Made by a program: the position numbers and the translations under genes. Source: Tolypeutes matacus (taxonomy: Eukaryota; Chordata; Mammalia; Cingulata; Chlamyphoridae). From it: a DNA stretch of 64,000 bases. Position 1 is the stretch's first letter. Every line of letters starts with the position of its first letter. Location of the stretch: contig JAKSZT010053928.1 of NCBI GenBank assembly GCA_026826555.1, positions 37,565,965 to 37,629,964 of the forward strand, in the 5' to 3' direction. A model generated the notes under the pieces. The model searched no databases, was not told the origin of the DNA, and saw nothing but the letters and a program-made list of their open reading frames with translations. Positions 22,390-34,389 of this stretch are shown here, piece by piece.

Positions 22390-23741
22390 CATAAAATAAA
22401 AATATTTAGGCTATCTACCTTCCCCCCACCTCTTGCATTTTAAGGTTTATCTCTAACATACTGGATCCCCTTTCCCCATGTCCTGCGTAAATAATCACAG
22501 CCATTTGAAAGCAAGTTCCTGTGGTTGAACCAATCCAATTCTTAGTAGTGTTTCCATTTCTTCTCAAGAAGTTTTTGACTTACTTCCTTTCCATCATGCC
22601 TACAGCTCTGTCTCTGTGAAGCAGTCTGGATGAGTATTCAGCATGCAAAACCAACTCTGGTTGAGGACTACATAGTGGTCTTAAATTTAGTATCTTACAT
22701 GAAAATGTTGTCGAAAGTAGCTTTACAAATATTACAAACCACAACTGCTGTACATTTCCCCTGCTTCTCTATGCCTAGAACTAACACTCATTGGTTCCTC
22801 TGTTCTCATCTGTTAATTGATTGACCTAAGCTCCATCAGATGCATTAGCATCCTCAGGTAATTTAGCCTCAGCTATGTGAGTTTGATTCACTGCCATATA
22901 ATCAAGATCACCCTATGTTGTGAAAACTGCTGGGCCTATCTTCAACTTCATTCTAATTCACAGTGTAATCCCACAGTTCTTTCTTTTGCAAAGCCTGTAT
23001 ATTTGAATATGTAAGTGGAGCTTCCAGAATTTAACCAAGAATTGTTATGTCTGAATGGATCTGTAAGATATCGCAGGGCATATATTTGCAGTGTTCTGCA
23101 GGCCCTGATGCTGAGAGCATTCTGCCCATGTTACGAGCAGAATTTGTATTAGAAATTGCTGCTTGTGTTTCTGTGCCACATACTCATGAAATCTCACTGG
23201 CCTGAGCTTTTCCTTGGGCCGTTAGAAATTGTCAATTTTGTCCCATCTCTAGTCCCCATTGAAGGGCTTCATCAGGAACTCTACACTCGATCTTGCAACA
23301 TGCCTGCTAATAAATCCTCTAAATTACAGCATTGAGGAAAATGGCACAGCTCTGAAATAGCAGCAGCAGAGTCCTCACCAAGCTAAGGGTTCAATTGATG
23401 GAATTTAAGCCTTAGAACAATAACTGATATTGTAGCTTTTATGTGAATTTCCAATAACCTCACAAGTTCAGCAAATGTCTTAACCTTACCTGAAGCAGGG
23501 GATGTGGAGAGATCATCTTATAACATGGTACACTTCTGATTAAAACCTTTCAAGTTTTTATTATATAAATATAATATTATTGAAAATTAAAATAGAGAAG
23601 CAACATCAATCCTCACAACCCTAATATTCAAATTATACCCTTCCCAGTCACCTGTGTTTTGTGTACAATGTCCCATAGCATATGAATCCCAGGACCTGGA
23701 TTAACTGTCAAGGAACAAGTATGACATAGGGCAGCCATCTT

Positions 23742-23744
<3 letters not shown>
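22390..23744. other. Unassigned DNA
   Basis: About 1.3 kb without a supported gene or repeat. It could hold a diverged old element but I do not recognise one. Confidence 0.4.

Positions 23745-23782
<38 letters not shown>
23745..23782. repeat. (AT)19 microsatellite
   Basis: A perfect run of 19 AT dinucleotides. Such runs vary in length between individuals and can form cruciforms. Confidence 0.95.
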
Positions 23783-23787
<5 letters not shown>

Positions 23788-23922
23788 CAGGGGAGAAGGA
23801 GCCTGTAAGCCATTAAGGAATTGTATAAAAGTACTGTATTGGGGGTTAGAAGGTTGGATTTTATCAGCTGATTATGTGACCTCAAAATAAAAAGGTATTT
23901 TTTTCCCCAAAATTAAACTGAA

Positions 23923-24008
23923 TTTTTTTTAAGGGGTTCTGGGGATTAAACCCAGGACCTCGTACGTGGGAAGCAGGCACTCAACCACTGAGCTACATCC
24001 ATTCCCCA
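23923..24008 (-). mobile_element. Monomeric tRNA(Ala)-derived SINE
   Basis: The minus-strand head has 'gatgtagctcagtggttgag' and B-box-like 'gggtttaatcccc', with the tail seen as oligo-T at 23923-23930. It sits directly next to another SINE in the same orientation (24020). Confidence 0.88.
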
Positions 24009-24019
24009 ATGAGAGCTGG

Positions 24020-24137
24020 TTTTTTCATTTGTCTTGTTTGTTTATTTGTTTTGTTTTTAGGAGGTACTGGGGATCGAACCTGGGACGTTGTATGTGGGAA
24101 GCAGGCACTCAACCACTTGAGCTACATTGTCTCTGCC
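24020..24137 (-). mobile_element. Monomeric tRNA(Ala)-derived SINE
   Basis: This is the second of the adjacent pair. The A-box region is 'gtagctcaagtggttgag', the B box is 'aggttcgatcccc', and the tail contains TTTG/TTTTG-type repeats on the plus strand (24030-24058). A 90-codon frame crossing both SINEs is spurious. Confidence 0.88.
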
Positions 24138-24139
24138 TG

Positions 24140-25096
24140 ATTATTTTTAAAATGGAGTTGGACTTGATGATTCTTAAGGATTCTTTTGGTTCTAATATTC
24201 TTGAATATATAGTAATGGTAGATAGAAAAAACGGCTAACTGCTTTAAAACTAATGTTATCATCCCTACACATTGCATATCTTCTCTTAGTCTGAAGCCTA
24301 CTCATCAGTATGACGGAGCCTCAATAGAGCTTGTCAGTCAATGCAGCTAATAAGGCACCAAGGAAAAGAAGTGTGCCACTATGTTTATCCATGTTCTTTC
24401 TTGATTTACATTTATCCAATCACATACAATTCTGTCCTAACCAATCATATTATCAAAACAAATCCTGGAGTAAATAATTCCACTTTCTCTGCTTGCAATG
24501 CCTTCATAAAATTATCTGACTTTATTTATGTGTATATTTCACCAAGAACTAGCTTCCAAATTGAATACTTTTTCTGGAACTAAATTCCCCTTTTAGTATT
24601 TCCCCCAAGAAATAGAAAAGAGTGTTCTCAATGGGAAAACATAAAAGAAAATTCCACAAGGGGATAGTAGTCAAGATCTTTATAATGTCACCATCATGCT
24701 AAATAGGACTTAAATTGGGTAGGAGGCAGGATGTACCTCGGGACTCATATCTGGTAAAATTGAGGGAAATTGTGTGTTATGATGTGATCTATATATATTT
24801 AATATATAATTGGAATGAAACCTTAGCTAAAGTATGAATGGAAGCAGAGGGTGTTTTAATCTGGGTCTCTTATTTTAAACTAGTGTATTAATATTACATA
24901 TTTATAAAATGGCCCAGCTATGTGCTTTATTTTAAAATATAAAAAAATGTTCAACTGATATGTACATTTTATATGCTCAAAAATACTTAAAACATTTTTA
25001 TTTTATTACACCACTATTTAGGGGAACATCTATTGTGAAAAATAATATAGACCTCTACTGTGAGGTGATCCTCAGTTAAGTCTTTTAGCTATATTT
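24140..25096. other. Unassigned A+T-rich DNA
   Basis: No gene or repeat is supported here. Confidence 0.4.
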
Positions 25097-25302
25097 AGGG
25101 TTGCCTGTTTTAGGAAATAAAAATCTAGGGTACCCAATTAAATTTGAATTCCTGATTAATAATAAATAACATTTTTATTATTAGTATAAGCATGCCCCAT
25201 GAAATATTTTTTGACACTCTTATACTAAAAAAAATTCATTGTTTCTCTGAAATTCAAATTTAACCAAGTGCCCTTTATTTATCTGACAAACCTTGTTACA
25301 TG
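25097..25302. mobile_element. Palindromic MITE-like DNA transposon relic
   Basis: The two halves are imperfect reverse complements. The left arm runs 'agggttgcctgttttagg...', 'ccaattaaatttgaatt' and 'attagtataag'. The right arm has the complements 'cttatactaaaaaaaatt', 'aaattcaaatttaacc' and 'ctgacaaacctt'. Full-length palindromes of about 200 bp are typical of non-autonomous DNA transposons. The sequence resembles a common old mammalian MITE, but I do not name the family. Confidence 0.7.
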
Positions 25303-25989
25303 TTTAGATAAACTTTATTTTATTCATTTTGCATTTATAGATTTATATATTTGAAAATCAGGAGGTTATGCATTCATTTTGGCATTGCAATTACAGTAAA
25401 TATACTATTGAAAATAGAATGCATTGAATGAACCCTAAGAAATGAAATGAACGAAGACTCTAAAGATTGAGAAGGAAACTTGTTGGAAATTGTGTTTTAC
25501 AAGGTTGTCCAACTCCAATTTAGCTTTTCTCCTCAATAGTAAAGTCTAACATGGTTAAGATTTGAGCAGTTACTATTATTTGAATGCATACTTGATGGCA
25601 GATCAATGTGCCTAGCTCTTCAAGAATGTTCAGTTGTGAAAATGGCAGTCAGGCATCTTCTGCAGGACTAGAATGTGGAGGAACGATCAACATTCATATC
25701 AAGAAATGGGATTAGACTAGAAATTAAAATTGAATAGACTAGAATAAGAGATATTTAGAGAAATTAGAGATTAGTGCAAAAATGGAATAAGTCTAAAAGT
25801 CATCAAGGGTTATATTTTATGAATGTAGTTTTAGAATGGGCACTTTTTTCAAACTGACTCACTAGATGTTTTCTTCATCTCAATATGTTTCCAGTTACTT
25901 TTTTAGATTCTTTGACTACATCCAAACATCAAATAGTATCTAGGCATTACATAATTGTAAATCTCTAAGTAAGTAAATCTCTGAAATGG
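25303..25989. other. Unassigned DNA
   Basis: Nothing recognisable was seen. Confidence 0.4.
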
Positions 25990-26290
25990 TCATTGCAATA
26001 AAAATCTGTTTTTCCTTGTTTCACCCTTTCCACTTCCCCACCCCAATCCATTTTACACATGGCAGCCAAATTAATGTTTGAAAAATAATTATGTTCATGT
26101 CACCTCATCACTTAAAAGTGCCCCAAAGCTTTTCTTTATTTGTAGGATGAAACCCAAAGTTTTCAGCTGGCAGTACTTGTTTCTCCAGTCCCATCACCTG
26201 ACCCTCTTCTGCTTCTCACTGTGTTCTACTCATATTTGCATCTGAATATGCCAAACTCACCAGGAAGCAGGTCCATCTTATCATTTCCCC
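25990..26290 (+). repeat. L2 LINE fragment
   Basis: 'ccaatccattttacacatgg', 'cagccaaattaatgtttg', 'catgtcacctcatcacttaaa', 'aggatgaaacccaaagt' and 'ttctccagtcccatcacctg' are forward L2 landmarks in order. Confidence 0.75.
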
Positions 26291-26701
26291 ATTTATGACT
26301 TAGAGTGATTCCAGAATCTGAATTATGAGTGATTTCAGCAATTGGGGTTATGGCAACATTTTAAGGGACAGGGATCTAGGTAAGAATATATATGAACCTA
26401 TCTTTTACTGTTTTGTTTTTTTTTTTTCCTTTCTCACTGACACTGTATCTTGTGATTGGATCTTCCTTTAACACAATTATTTGAATTCTAGGTTCTAATT
26501 TTTAAAAAAAACAGCAACAATATTTTCAGATTGGCTACATAGTTATTTTATTTGTCTTACTACTTATTCTGTGTTCTTGACCTTGGATTGTTCTCTAACT
26601 CAGATTAAGTTGTCTGGTCAACCCCTTGGCAAATCTTATTTTAAGGTTATAGAATCTTCACCCATGTATAGTTTTACCTAAAACCAACTTTCAGCCTTGT
26701 T

Positions 26702-27565
26702 CAATGAGTTGTTCTCAAACTTAAGTGTACATTAGAAACACCTTGTAGCAGTTTGATATTATTTATGAATTCCAAAAAAGATATTTGATTAAGTTTGTAA
26801 ACTGGTCTGTTCCTCTGGGCATGATACATTTTAACTGTATTTGATTCAGCTGAGATGCCTTTGATTAAATTATGTTAAGATTAGGGCTTTTGATTCATTA
26901 GGGCAACTCAGTTTGAGTCCCCACCCCCTTTGTGGGCTATATAAATGGACATTCACTCAGGGAGAACACAGAAGTAGAGACACAGAAATAGAACACATGA
27001 GAGGATACAGGGGAATAGAGAGAGCTCCATAGATGCCAGAGAAGAGAACTTGTCGGCTTTGATCCTGCGACCCCAGGAGAGATGAGCCATTTACCTGAGA
27101 GTTTATAGCTGACCTTGTAAAGAGAACAGATCAGCTGAGCCCAGAAAGAAACAAGTCCTCCAGCCTACAGCTGAAATTGCAAGAAGATGGACCCAAAGAG
27201 CCTTAAGAGGGAAGAGGAAGGCTGAAACCTTGCAGATGTCACCCACCACCTTGCTTCAACACTTGGCAATAGACTGGGTGAGGAAGTAACCTTGAGTTCA
27301 ATTCTTTAGGGTCTTGTAACTGTAAGCTTCTACCCTAAATAAATACCCTTTATAAAAGCCAACAGATTTCTGGTACTTGCACTAGCACCTCTTTGATTGA
27401 CTAATTCACACCTGAAGAGATTATGAAAGCACAACATGCTGGGCCCCTCCCCCAGGGTTACTGATTCTATAGGATTGGGTTAAGGCCTGAGGAGTTTGCA
27501 TTTCTTACAAATTATCTAGTGATGTTATGCTTCTGGTATGGGACCACACATTGAGAACTCCACTG
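26702..27565 (+). mobile_element. hAT-type MITE (MER5/MER20-like) split by an LTR
   Basis: The left part (26702-26743) has 'gttctcaaacttaagtgt' and 'acattagaaacacct'. The right part (27409-27565) has 'tgctgggcccctcccccag', 'ggcctgaggagtttgcattt' and the terminal 'attgagaactccactg', which is complementary in style to the left end. Removing the LTR and one copy of CACCT restores the expected order of the element. The ends are degraded and no 8-bp TSD is evident. Confidence 0.75.
26744..27408 (+). mobile_element. Solo LTR, 665 bp, perfect 5-bp TSD
   Basis: The LTR begins TGTAGCAG and ends GACTAATTCA, with CACCT on both sides (26739-26743 and 27409-27413). Inside are a TATA box ('gggctatataaatgg', about 26933-26947) and an AATAAA near 27339. 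The same family occurs at 53975. The 5-bp TSD and TG...CA ends fit ERVL/MaLR-type elements. No internal region is present, so it is a solo LTR left by recombination. It may be a xenarthran-specific family, since I do not recognise it from other mammals. Confidence 0.85.
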
Positions 27566-27711
27566 GTCTAGGCAAATTCAAAATCAAGAGGTAAAACATG
27601 AAATATATTCTGTCCTTATCATAAAACCAAGCTATATCCCATACCATATTATCCCTTCTTTAGTGCCTAAACTATATATTTTTAAAAAGCTCAAGTTATC
27701 TTATGTAGTAC

Positions 27712-28146
27712 TGTACTGGGTTGAATCATGCCCCCACCCCTACCCCTTCTAAGTTCATGTCTACCCTGAACCTCAGAATGTTACTTTAATTGGAAATTAG
27801 GTCTTTGCAGATGTAATTAAATTGAAATGAGCTCATACTGGATTAGGGTGGGCCCTAATCCAGTGACTGGTGTCCTTATTAAAAAGAGGGAAATTTGGAC
27901 ACAGAAACACATAGGGAGAAGGTGGCTATGAAAAGACAGGCAGAGAGTGGGGTGATGCATCTATAAGCCAAGGAACACCTGGGTCCACCAGAAGAGGCAA
28001 GGAAGGATTTCTCCCCTAGAGCCCTCAGAGACAGTACAGCCCTGCTGTACTTCTTTGCCTCCAGAATTGTGAGACAATAAATTTTTGTTGTTTTAAGCCA
28101 CCCAATTTGTGGTACTTTGTTACAGCAGTCCTAGGAGACTAACACA
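27712..28146 (+). mobile_element. MaLR-like LTR
   Basis: The LTR begins TGTACTGGGTTGAATCATG and ends with 'ggagactaacaca'. In between are 'ggtctttgcagatgtaatt', 'gggtgggccctaatccag', 'tggtgtccttatt', 'gtgatgcatctataagcca' and 'attgtgagacaataaattt', a well-known old mammalian LTR layout. No internal sequence is present and no exact TSD was seen, so the ends may be off by a few bases. Confidence 0.8.
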
Positions 28147-28929
28147 AATATTCATGCCTTTTTACCTGAAATTGTATTTCTAAAACCTCTTCTCTTTTCC
28201 ACTTTCATAGTCAGCTCATTGGAACATATGTAAATATGCCTATATAATTCTAATATCTCTACTTGTGATAAGAAGATTTCATTTGTCAGTTTTCAAGGTT
28301 TCCAAACTTCAAATTCATCAATCCTTACTTTTAAGCCTGACAACCTTTCTGCAGTGCAGGGTGAAAAAAACAGAAAGCGTTAATATCTCTTCCATCTTCA
28401 GCAATCAACCAGTTCCCTCTTCAGATTACTCTTAACCTCCCTTCCAGTTTGTGCCCCTCCCACCAGGCTCCAACTGCTCTGCAAGATAACTGCAAACCCA
28501 ATACTAATTTCAGTTTGGAAGGCTGTAAGTGACCTGCATTTTGTGTCATGAATTAACCCAGGAATGTGTCCCAGTTGAACAAAGTTCCTCCTGGAGGAAT
28601 GAATTAGAATTTTAGTTTCTCTATTAATTAATCACACCTGGAGCCTTCAGTGATGTTCTCTTTGTTGTTACTAATTCTCAGGTGGTCTGATTTCCTTTGT
28701 CAAGGACTCAGAAAAATCGTGGCAAGATTGATAAAATGCTGCTATCAGAATTGAGCAGAGCAGAAAACAGCTACCAAAAGCCAGTCTTTGCCTTAGATTC
28801 AGAAATGACTGGAATGGATCCAAAGAGGCTGAACACGTAACAGAAGCCTTTGCAATTTTAGCTGTCTCTAGAATGGTCTCTTCTACTCGGTTCCCGCTTC
28901 CAAAATAATCTCTGCCTGCCAATCCTACT
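28147..28929. other. Unassigned DNA with a 111-codon minus-strand frame
   Basis: No repeat is recognised. The stretch contains most of an open frame on the minus strand (28671-29006, 111 codons) that lies outside known repeats. It has no domain I recognise, a weakly hydrophobic segment near its C-terminus, and no sign of splice sites or a promoter. I do not call it a gene. Confidence 0.4.
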
Positions 28930-28989
28930 TGCTCACTTATGATGTCTGGATGAACAAATTCCTTCACTCTTTCATCTGACAAAAAAAAA

Positions 28990-29300
28990 TTATGAACACA
29001 TTCCATGTGCTACAGATTTTACTGTGGGCTTGGGATATGACAATAACTAGATATGTTCCTGTCCTCAGTAAACTTACAGAATGGAATGGGAAACAAATAT
29101 GTAAAGAAATAAGATACCATGTTTTAGTGTTGTTATAATTCATATCCTCTAAACAGGATTCTGTAGGAATACCAAAGAGAGAATAATCAAGTTTTCCTGG
29201 AACTGTGAGGGGAGATCACAAAAGTTATCATGGAAGATGTGGTAAGTGCACCAGACCTTAAAAGATAGTCTGCTGCTAGAAGAGGGATGGGAAGAAGAGG
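28990..29300 (-). repeat. L2 LINE fragment
   Basis: 'tatgttcctgtcctcagtaaacttaca' is the minus-strand L2 tail. The following 'ggaactgtgaggggagatcac' and 'caccagaccttaaaagata' fit the adjoining L2 region. Confidence 0.55.
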
Positions 29301-30194
29301 TTACTAGAAACATTGCTTTAAAGTAAACAAGGCAGGGCTTCTTATAGATGAGAGAAGTAAAAGACTTTCAAATATGAGACTGTTGGATTCACTGAATGCT
29401 ATCAGATTAATTAATGGTGGAATTCATTCACGAATTCAGGCATTTGCATTTCACGTCCAGTCTCTTTATACCATCCCAATTTGGATGTTTCTTCTCAGCA
29501 TAAAATGCAAGATGATCATGCTTAATTTAGAACTTGCTGGTTGCACATTTTTTCACTAAATTACATGATTAGTTTCACTACAAATCTTCCAAGTGAGAGA
29601 TGACTTAAGAAGTCTCTCAGGATACCCTGCTAGAATTTCATACATCTCTGTATTTAGGCACTTATTATTTACTTATTTTAAAAATCTGTTTTGTGAAGAG
29701 GGGAAGAAAGCAATATTTTCTTAAAATGGACAGTAAAATTTGGTTATATATATTCTCTGAGCTCTTATTTGCATACTTCAAATAACCTGAGGTGTTTTTT
29801 TTGTTTGTTTGTTTGTTTGTTTTTTAGTATATAAATTACAATTTCCTTCATTTAATTGGAAAGATTCAAAGTTTTTCTCTGGGCAAAATATTAGAAAAAC
29901 AAGGAACTACAATTAAAGTTTACTGTTAAGACACTTACATATACTTAAAAAAACAGGAGGAAGTTGTTCTCTGTTCTAAAAACTTCTATACTTTGCAGAG
30001 AAATGTAGTTACTATGAATTAATAGGTTTATTGACAAGTGAACAGGAAAGGAAATAAAAGAAATATAAAGTAAAAACTTAGGAATTAAAATTGAGAGTCC
30101 TAGTTTTTATACTACACTAGCATAAATGACCAAGAATGCCTTTTCTCAATCATTAATAATCAAGCTTATGAAAATTGTCTAGTCTGCTAACAAG
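29301..30194. other. Unassigned DNA with a (TTTG)n run
   Basis: No gene is seen. A (TTTG)n simple repeat lies at about 29794-29825. Confidence 0.5.
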
Positions 30195-30620
30195 TTCACT
30201 AGAGAAGCATCATGGTTCAGAGAAAACAACACTAAGCTGTGTAAATAAATTAACCCCCAAAGCTCAGTGACTTAAAACAAACATTTTATTCTGGTCTGAC
30301 ATCTTTCCTCTATCTTTAGCATTTGGAACTATGGCTTACAAGGTTGCTAGAACATGGAAAGAGAGAGCTGTAAGTGTCCTTGGAATTCTTTTAAACTCAG
30401 CAACACTTCTGACCCCTAGATTGACTAGAATGTACTTTTATGCTTCCAACCTAGCTACAAAGGGATATGGAAACAGGAAATGAACACAGATTTTTGCCTA
30501 ACAAAGCCTGAATTAGACAATGACACAAAGTCAATACTCTCATCATATTCACCCGTCCTTCTACCTGAACCCTTCTTTCCCAGCCCAAAACTTGACTTCT
30601 CTATTACCAGACTACCATAG
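30195..30620 (+). repeat. Old MER/LTR-like interspersed repeat
   Basis: 'agctcagtgacttaaaacaaacattttatt' is a phrase shared by an old mammalian repeat related to the one at 14870. The rest is diverged, so the extent is approximate. Confidence 0.35.
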
Positions 30621-31021
30621 TCCCTTCAAAGACTTAGCAGTGATATTAAGAAGATGAAGACTATGACCAAGATGAGGAACAAGGTGACGAAGATGGAGAA
30701 ATAACTATCTTAAACTCAGATCCCTCATTGCCTTTTCTCTCTCTACCTACTGCCGCTATTTAACAAAGCTAGTGCTTTGTCACTTCCCTGGCCTGATTCT
30801 AGCTGTTGAATGATCATTGACTAATAGTGCCAAATGGCTTTTAATCTTCGGATGGGTCTGGTTTTCCTTTCACCTACCTGCTTGTTGAGATATTTTCCCC
30901 TGAACTTTGGAGCTGAATAGGAGCTACTTTTCCTACTCTCTTGGTTATTTGAACTTTTTACTGTTTAATTACTACTGATTTGTTCCCCATGTTTCTATGA
31001 CTTCTCTTCACAATTGAATTT

Positions 31022-31195
31022 TTTTTAACAAATCAATTTTATTAATAAAGCATAAATCCACCCAAAGAGTGTAATCACTGGTATTCGGTGTAATCACATA
31101 TTTGTGCATTCATCACCCCAATCATACCCAGAGCACTTTCATTATTCAAATATTAATCAACAAAAACAAACAAAACTCATCCTTCTTGCTGGGTT
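31022..31195 (-). mobile_element. L1 3'-end fragment
   Basis: 'caattttattaataaagca', 'agagtgtaatcactggtatt', 'gtgtaatcacatatttgtgc', 'attcatcaccccaatcatac' and 'gagcactttcattattc' follow the antisense L1 3' region common in mammals. Confidence 0.6.
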
Positions 31196-31199
31196 GTAA

Positions 31200-31370
31200 C
31201 CTGTCCTATTTATTGCTATATTCTCATTGCCTAGCATATAAAATGCACAATAAGCATTAACTAAATGAATTGATTAATTCATTGTTTCACATACATCATT
31301 ATCATTATACACTGTGTATACAATAGGTCTTCAATGAGCATTTATAGATTCATTGATTCTCCTTTTAAAT
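31200..31370 (+). repeat. L2/MIR3-like 3' end
   Basis: 'tattctcattgcctagcata' and 'caataagcattaactaaatgaatt' followed by a diverged repeat of the same end ('taggtcttcaatgagcattt'). It is a forward L2-type terminus. Confidence 0.5.
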
Positions 31371-34300
31371 GCTTCAAGATGAAACAATGCCTATGAGAGG
31401 GAACTTTTAAATTAGCTTTTAAGTGCACTTTATTAATTGTAAATTTTCTTTTACAAATTTTGTTTATTTGTAATGAATTATATCTGCATTTGGTTTTCAA
31501 GTACACACAATTTTAAAGCAAATATGGAATTTCTATTTTACAGTTTGGTAAAATGATTAGAAAAGGTAAGGTACAACTCCTTGAAAACTCTACCCTGATT
31601 TCTCATTCTAAGTATATGCAAATGGAAATTAAGAGAAAAAATGGAGGGAATTCTAGGTGACAATGTTTAGAGAATTTCATGTTTTAATGTGATTGCAAAG
31701 ATATCAGCACAAACAAATCAGAGTGCGTTACATGAAATATGCAGAATGCTGGCAAAAGGTTTTGGTTTATGCCATGAGGAGTTTTCTTTACATCTCTCAT
31801 AAAAATTGATGAGAACTCATATAATGCCAGGCAATTTTGGTGGCTTGAAATTTTCTTAAAATAAATTAGCCAAAATGCACTAAATATTAGCAAGTATAGA
31901 GCTGACATCTAGTGTGTGTACTCACTTGCTGTTCCGTATTTATAGAGGTTGTTTGAAAACCTACTTATTCTTTGGAGAATCCACATGGTGGGGATATTTA
32001 AACCTCAGTTTTTCAGGAATTATCTATAAATCCCGAATAGAGTAGACTTGGTTGATCAAAGAATTTGCTCTTCAAACTTGAAAAAAGTGATGGAACTGAC
32101 TTTGCCAGGATTAAATGTTTGGTTCCTGAAAGATTCGTTGTTTCAAATCTGATTCTTAAACTAGCTAGCCACACCCTACATCTGGAGAAATGAGAAGTGT
32201 AATGATTATAAATAAACAAATTTGAAACCATGATAAAATCCTTGTCTTTTCTGGTGGATCTTAATGTACCCATATCAATTACTGACTCCTTCTCTTTTTT
32301 CGTTCACAGTCACGGGAAGTCACTGTGAGGCTGAGATTTGGGGATGTTAATGGTGATGGAATTGATTTCCTTTCACAAGAAGTGACTTGGAGCCCAAAGG
32401 AAGAGTTATAGGGACTTTGAAGGGTCATCCAGTTCACTGCTCTCTGCTTTCTCTATCCCAACAATAAATTCTCACTGAAAGTCAGGAAAGAATTTATCCT
32501 AACTTTAAAGACTTCTCAGAAAAGGAAATTATTTTCCTTGGCAACCTTTTGCTACTTTGGACAGACCTCACTTCCTTATAGCTAACCCCCAATTCTCTTA
32601 CAACATTATAAACACACAGTATCAAACACTATCAAAACACCACCATGTAGGTTGATTTGAAAGGTGGTTACTGTGTCATCAGCTTGAACATTCTCTCTTC
32701 TCCCAAGTAGTACATACTTTACTCTTTTTACCTTACCTTAAAGGCCATATATTTCCTTAAATTTTGTTTTTCTTTCCATAAATCTAGGCAAGGTTCTTCA
32801 CTTTCTGTTATAGTTATTAATATGGCTAAGTGAAGATGCTGAGTGGGCTGCTGCTGTTACTGTATGGAACAAGAGGAAAGGAATTTCAAGACCTTTTCCA
32901 GGGGTGGGAAAGGCTGCATTCTTCTTGTGACCAAAGACCATTTCTCAGACAGCAGTCTAGGTTCACGTGGTCTCTGGTCAAGAAAGAAATGATCTACTTG
33001 TTCATCATATTTTTTATGTCTTCCAAATTAACACAATAATATATTAAAATGTTGCATGTAATGCTTTTTTGCCAACACTTCCATTTGATCCTTGTCAGTG
33101 CAAATTTCTGCCTCAACATTTTGTGAAACAAAATACTGGAGACCTCACTTTTTCCAGTATACCAATTTATGATATATTGGATAATTTTGTGTTTATAGAT
33201 AGTTGGAGATTTAGATGAAAGAATGAATACGTTATGATATTGAGGAAGCTTTTCCCACAAGCCTATATTTATGAAAATGTCAATAATAGAATCCCCATAT
33301 TTATCTCCTTCTAATATTATAAAAGGAAAGGTACTATCTCATTATCTCAAATATTTGTCCTCCCAGTTTATAGAAGAGAATGGACTATCCTAGACTATTT
33401 AACTCCTTTCTCTTAGCCAACTCATAAGATGCATCCTAGTGAAATACAAGTTTCTCGAGTCTGTTAGGGTGTGGAAGGTGCATCTATCACCTTAATTAAT
33501 ATTATAGGTAAATTAAAGTAATTTACTGATGACCACTCTTCCAGTCATGCCATTGCACAGCACCAGATTAGTGTTGCTGCAAATATAGCACAGATAATGT
33601 GGCAGATATTAGAAAGTAGACCATGGCTTTTGCTTAGCAAATTAATATTTCTCGGAGGTCCACTTTTTAATTTCCCATACTTTTCAGATTGACGTTTTCC
33701 CCCTTAACGATATTCTTTCATCATATTTTTCATGTCCTTTTCAATAACCTGACCCCTATGTTTGTCTTTTAACTGTGAGATTAACATTGTTCTCACCTCC
33801 CACTTTAACTGTATAGGTGATTAGTGCTTTTACTATATCATCTATTTAGCTTTTATTTGGCATGAACTGGAGTTGACTCGGTTTAGGTAAAAAAGACTTG
33901 CTACAAAATAGACCTTGTCATTTTAATCTCTGTAAGAATAGCTTTATTATCTGCTATTTCATTTTGTGGTTTAGTGCCACTAAACCTGGGCTTCTGCTTG
34001 TCTCTCCCCTATGACGCACGAGTGATGATGCCCTGGCCTGTGTGCTTGGCAAACCCTCTTCCTGCCATCCCTCTTCTTCTCTATATCCTCCCTGACTTCT
34101 CCTTTCCGAAAGAAATAGCTTGCTAGGGATTGTGCTGTCCTGGAAAATATCCATTTCCAAGTGATTTAGTCCATATATTCTTTCCATGACATTTCTATTA
34201 GGATTGCAGTCATTTTCTTATGTGGAAAATGTAGGTAATCGTAAAACAACTTCCCCTTTCCTTTGTGTTTTACTTTTTCCTATAAAGCCCATATTCTCAA

Positions 34301-34379
34301 GCTCATAGGATTGGAGATATGTATAGTTCCTTGCAGATTGGAAATCATTTCCATTTACTTTAACTGAAGAAATTCCCAT
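31371..34379. other. Unassigned DNA
   Basis: Three kilobases with no supported gene. A polypyrimidine tract ending in AG (about 32290-32310) precedes a 34-codon open stretch (32311-32411), which could be a chance exon-like signal. Otherwise only short frames without motifs are seen. Confidence 0.4.
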
Positions 34380-34389
34380 AACAACATTG

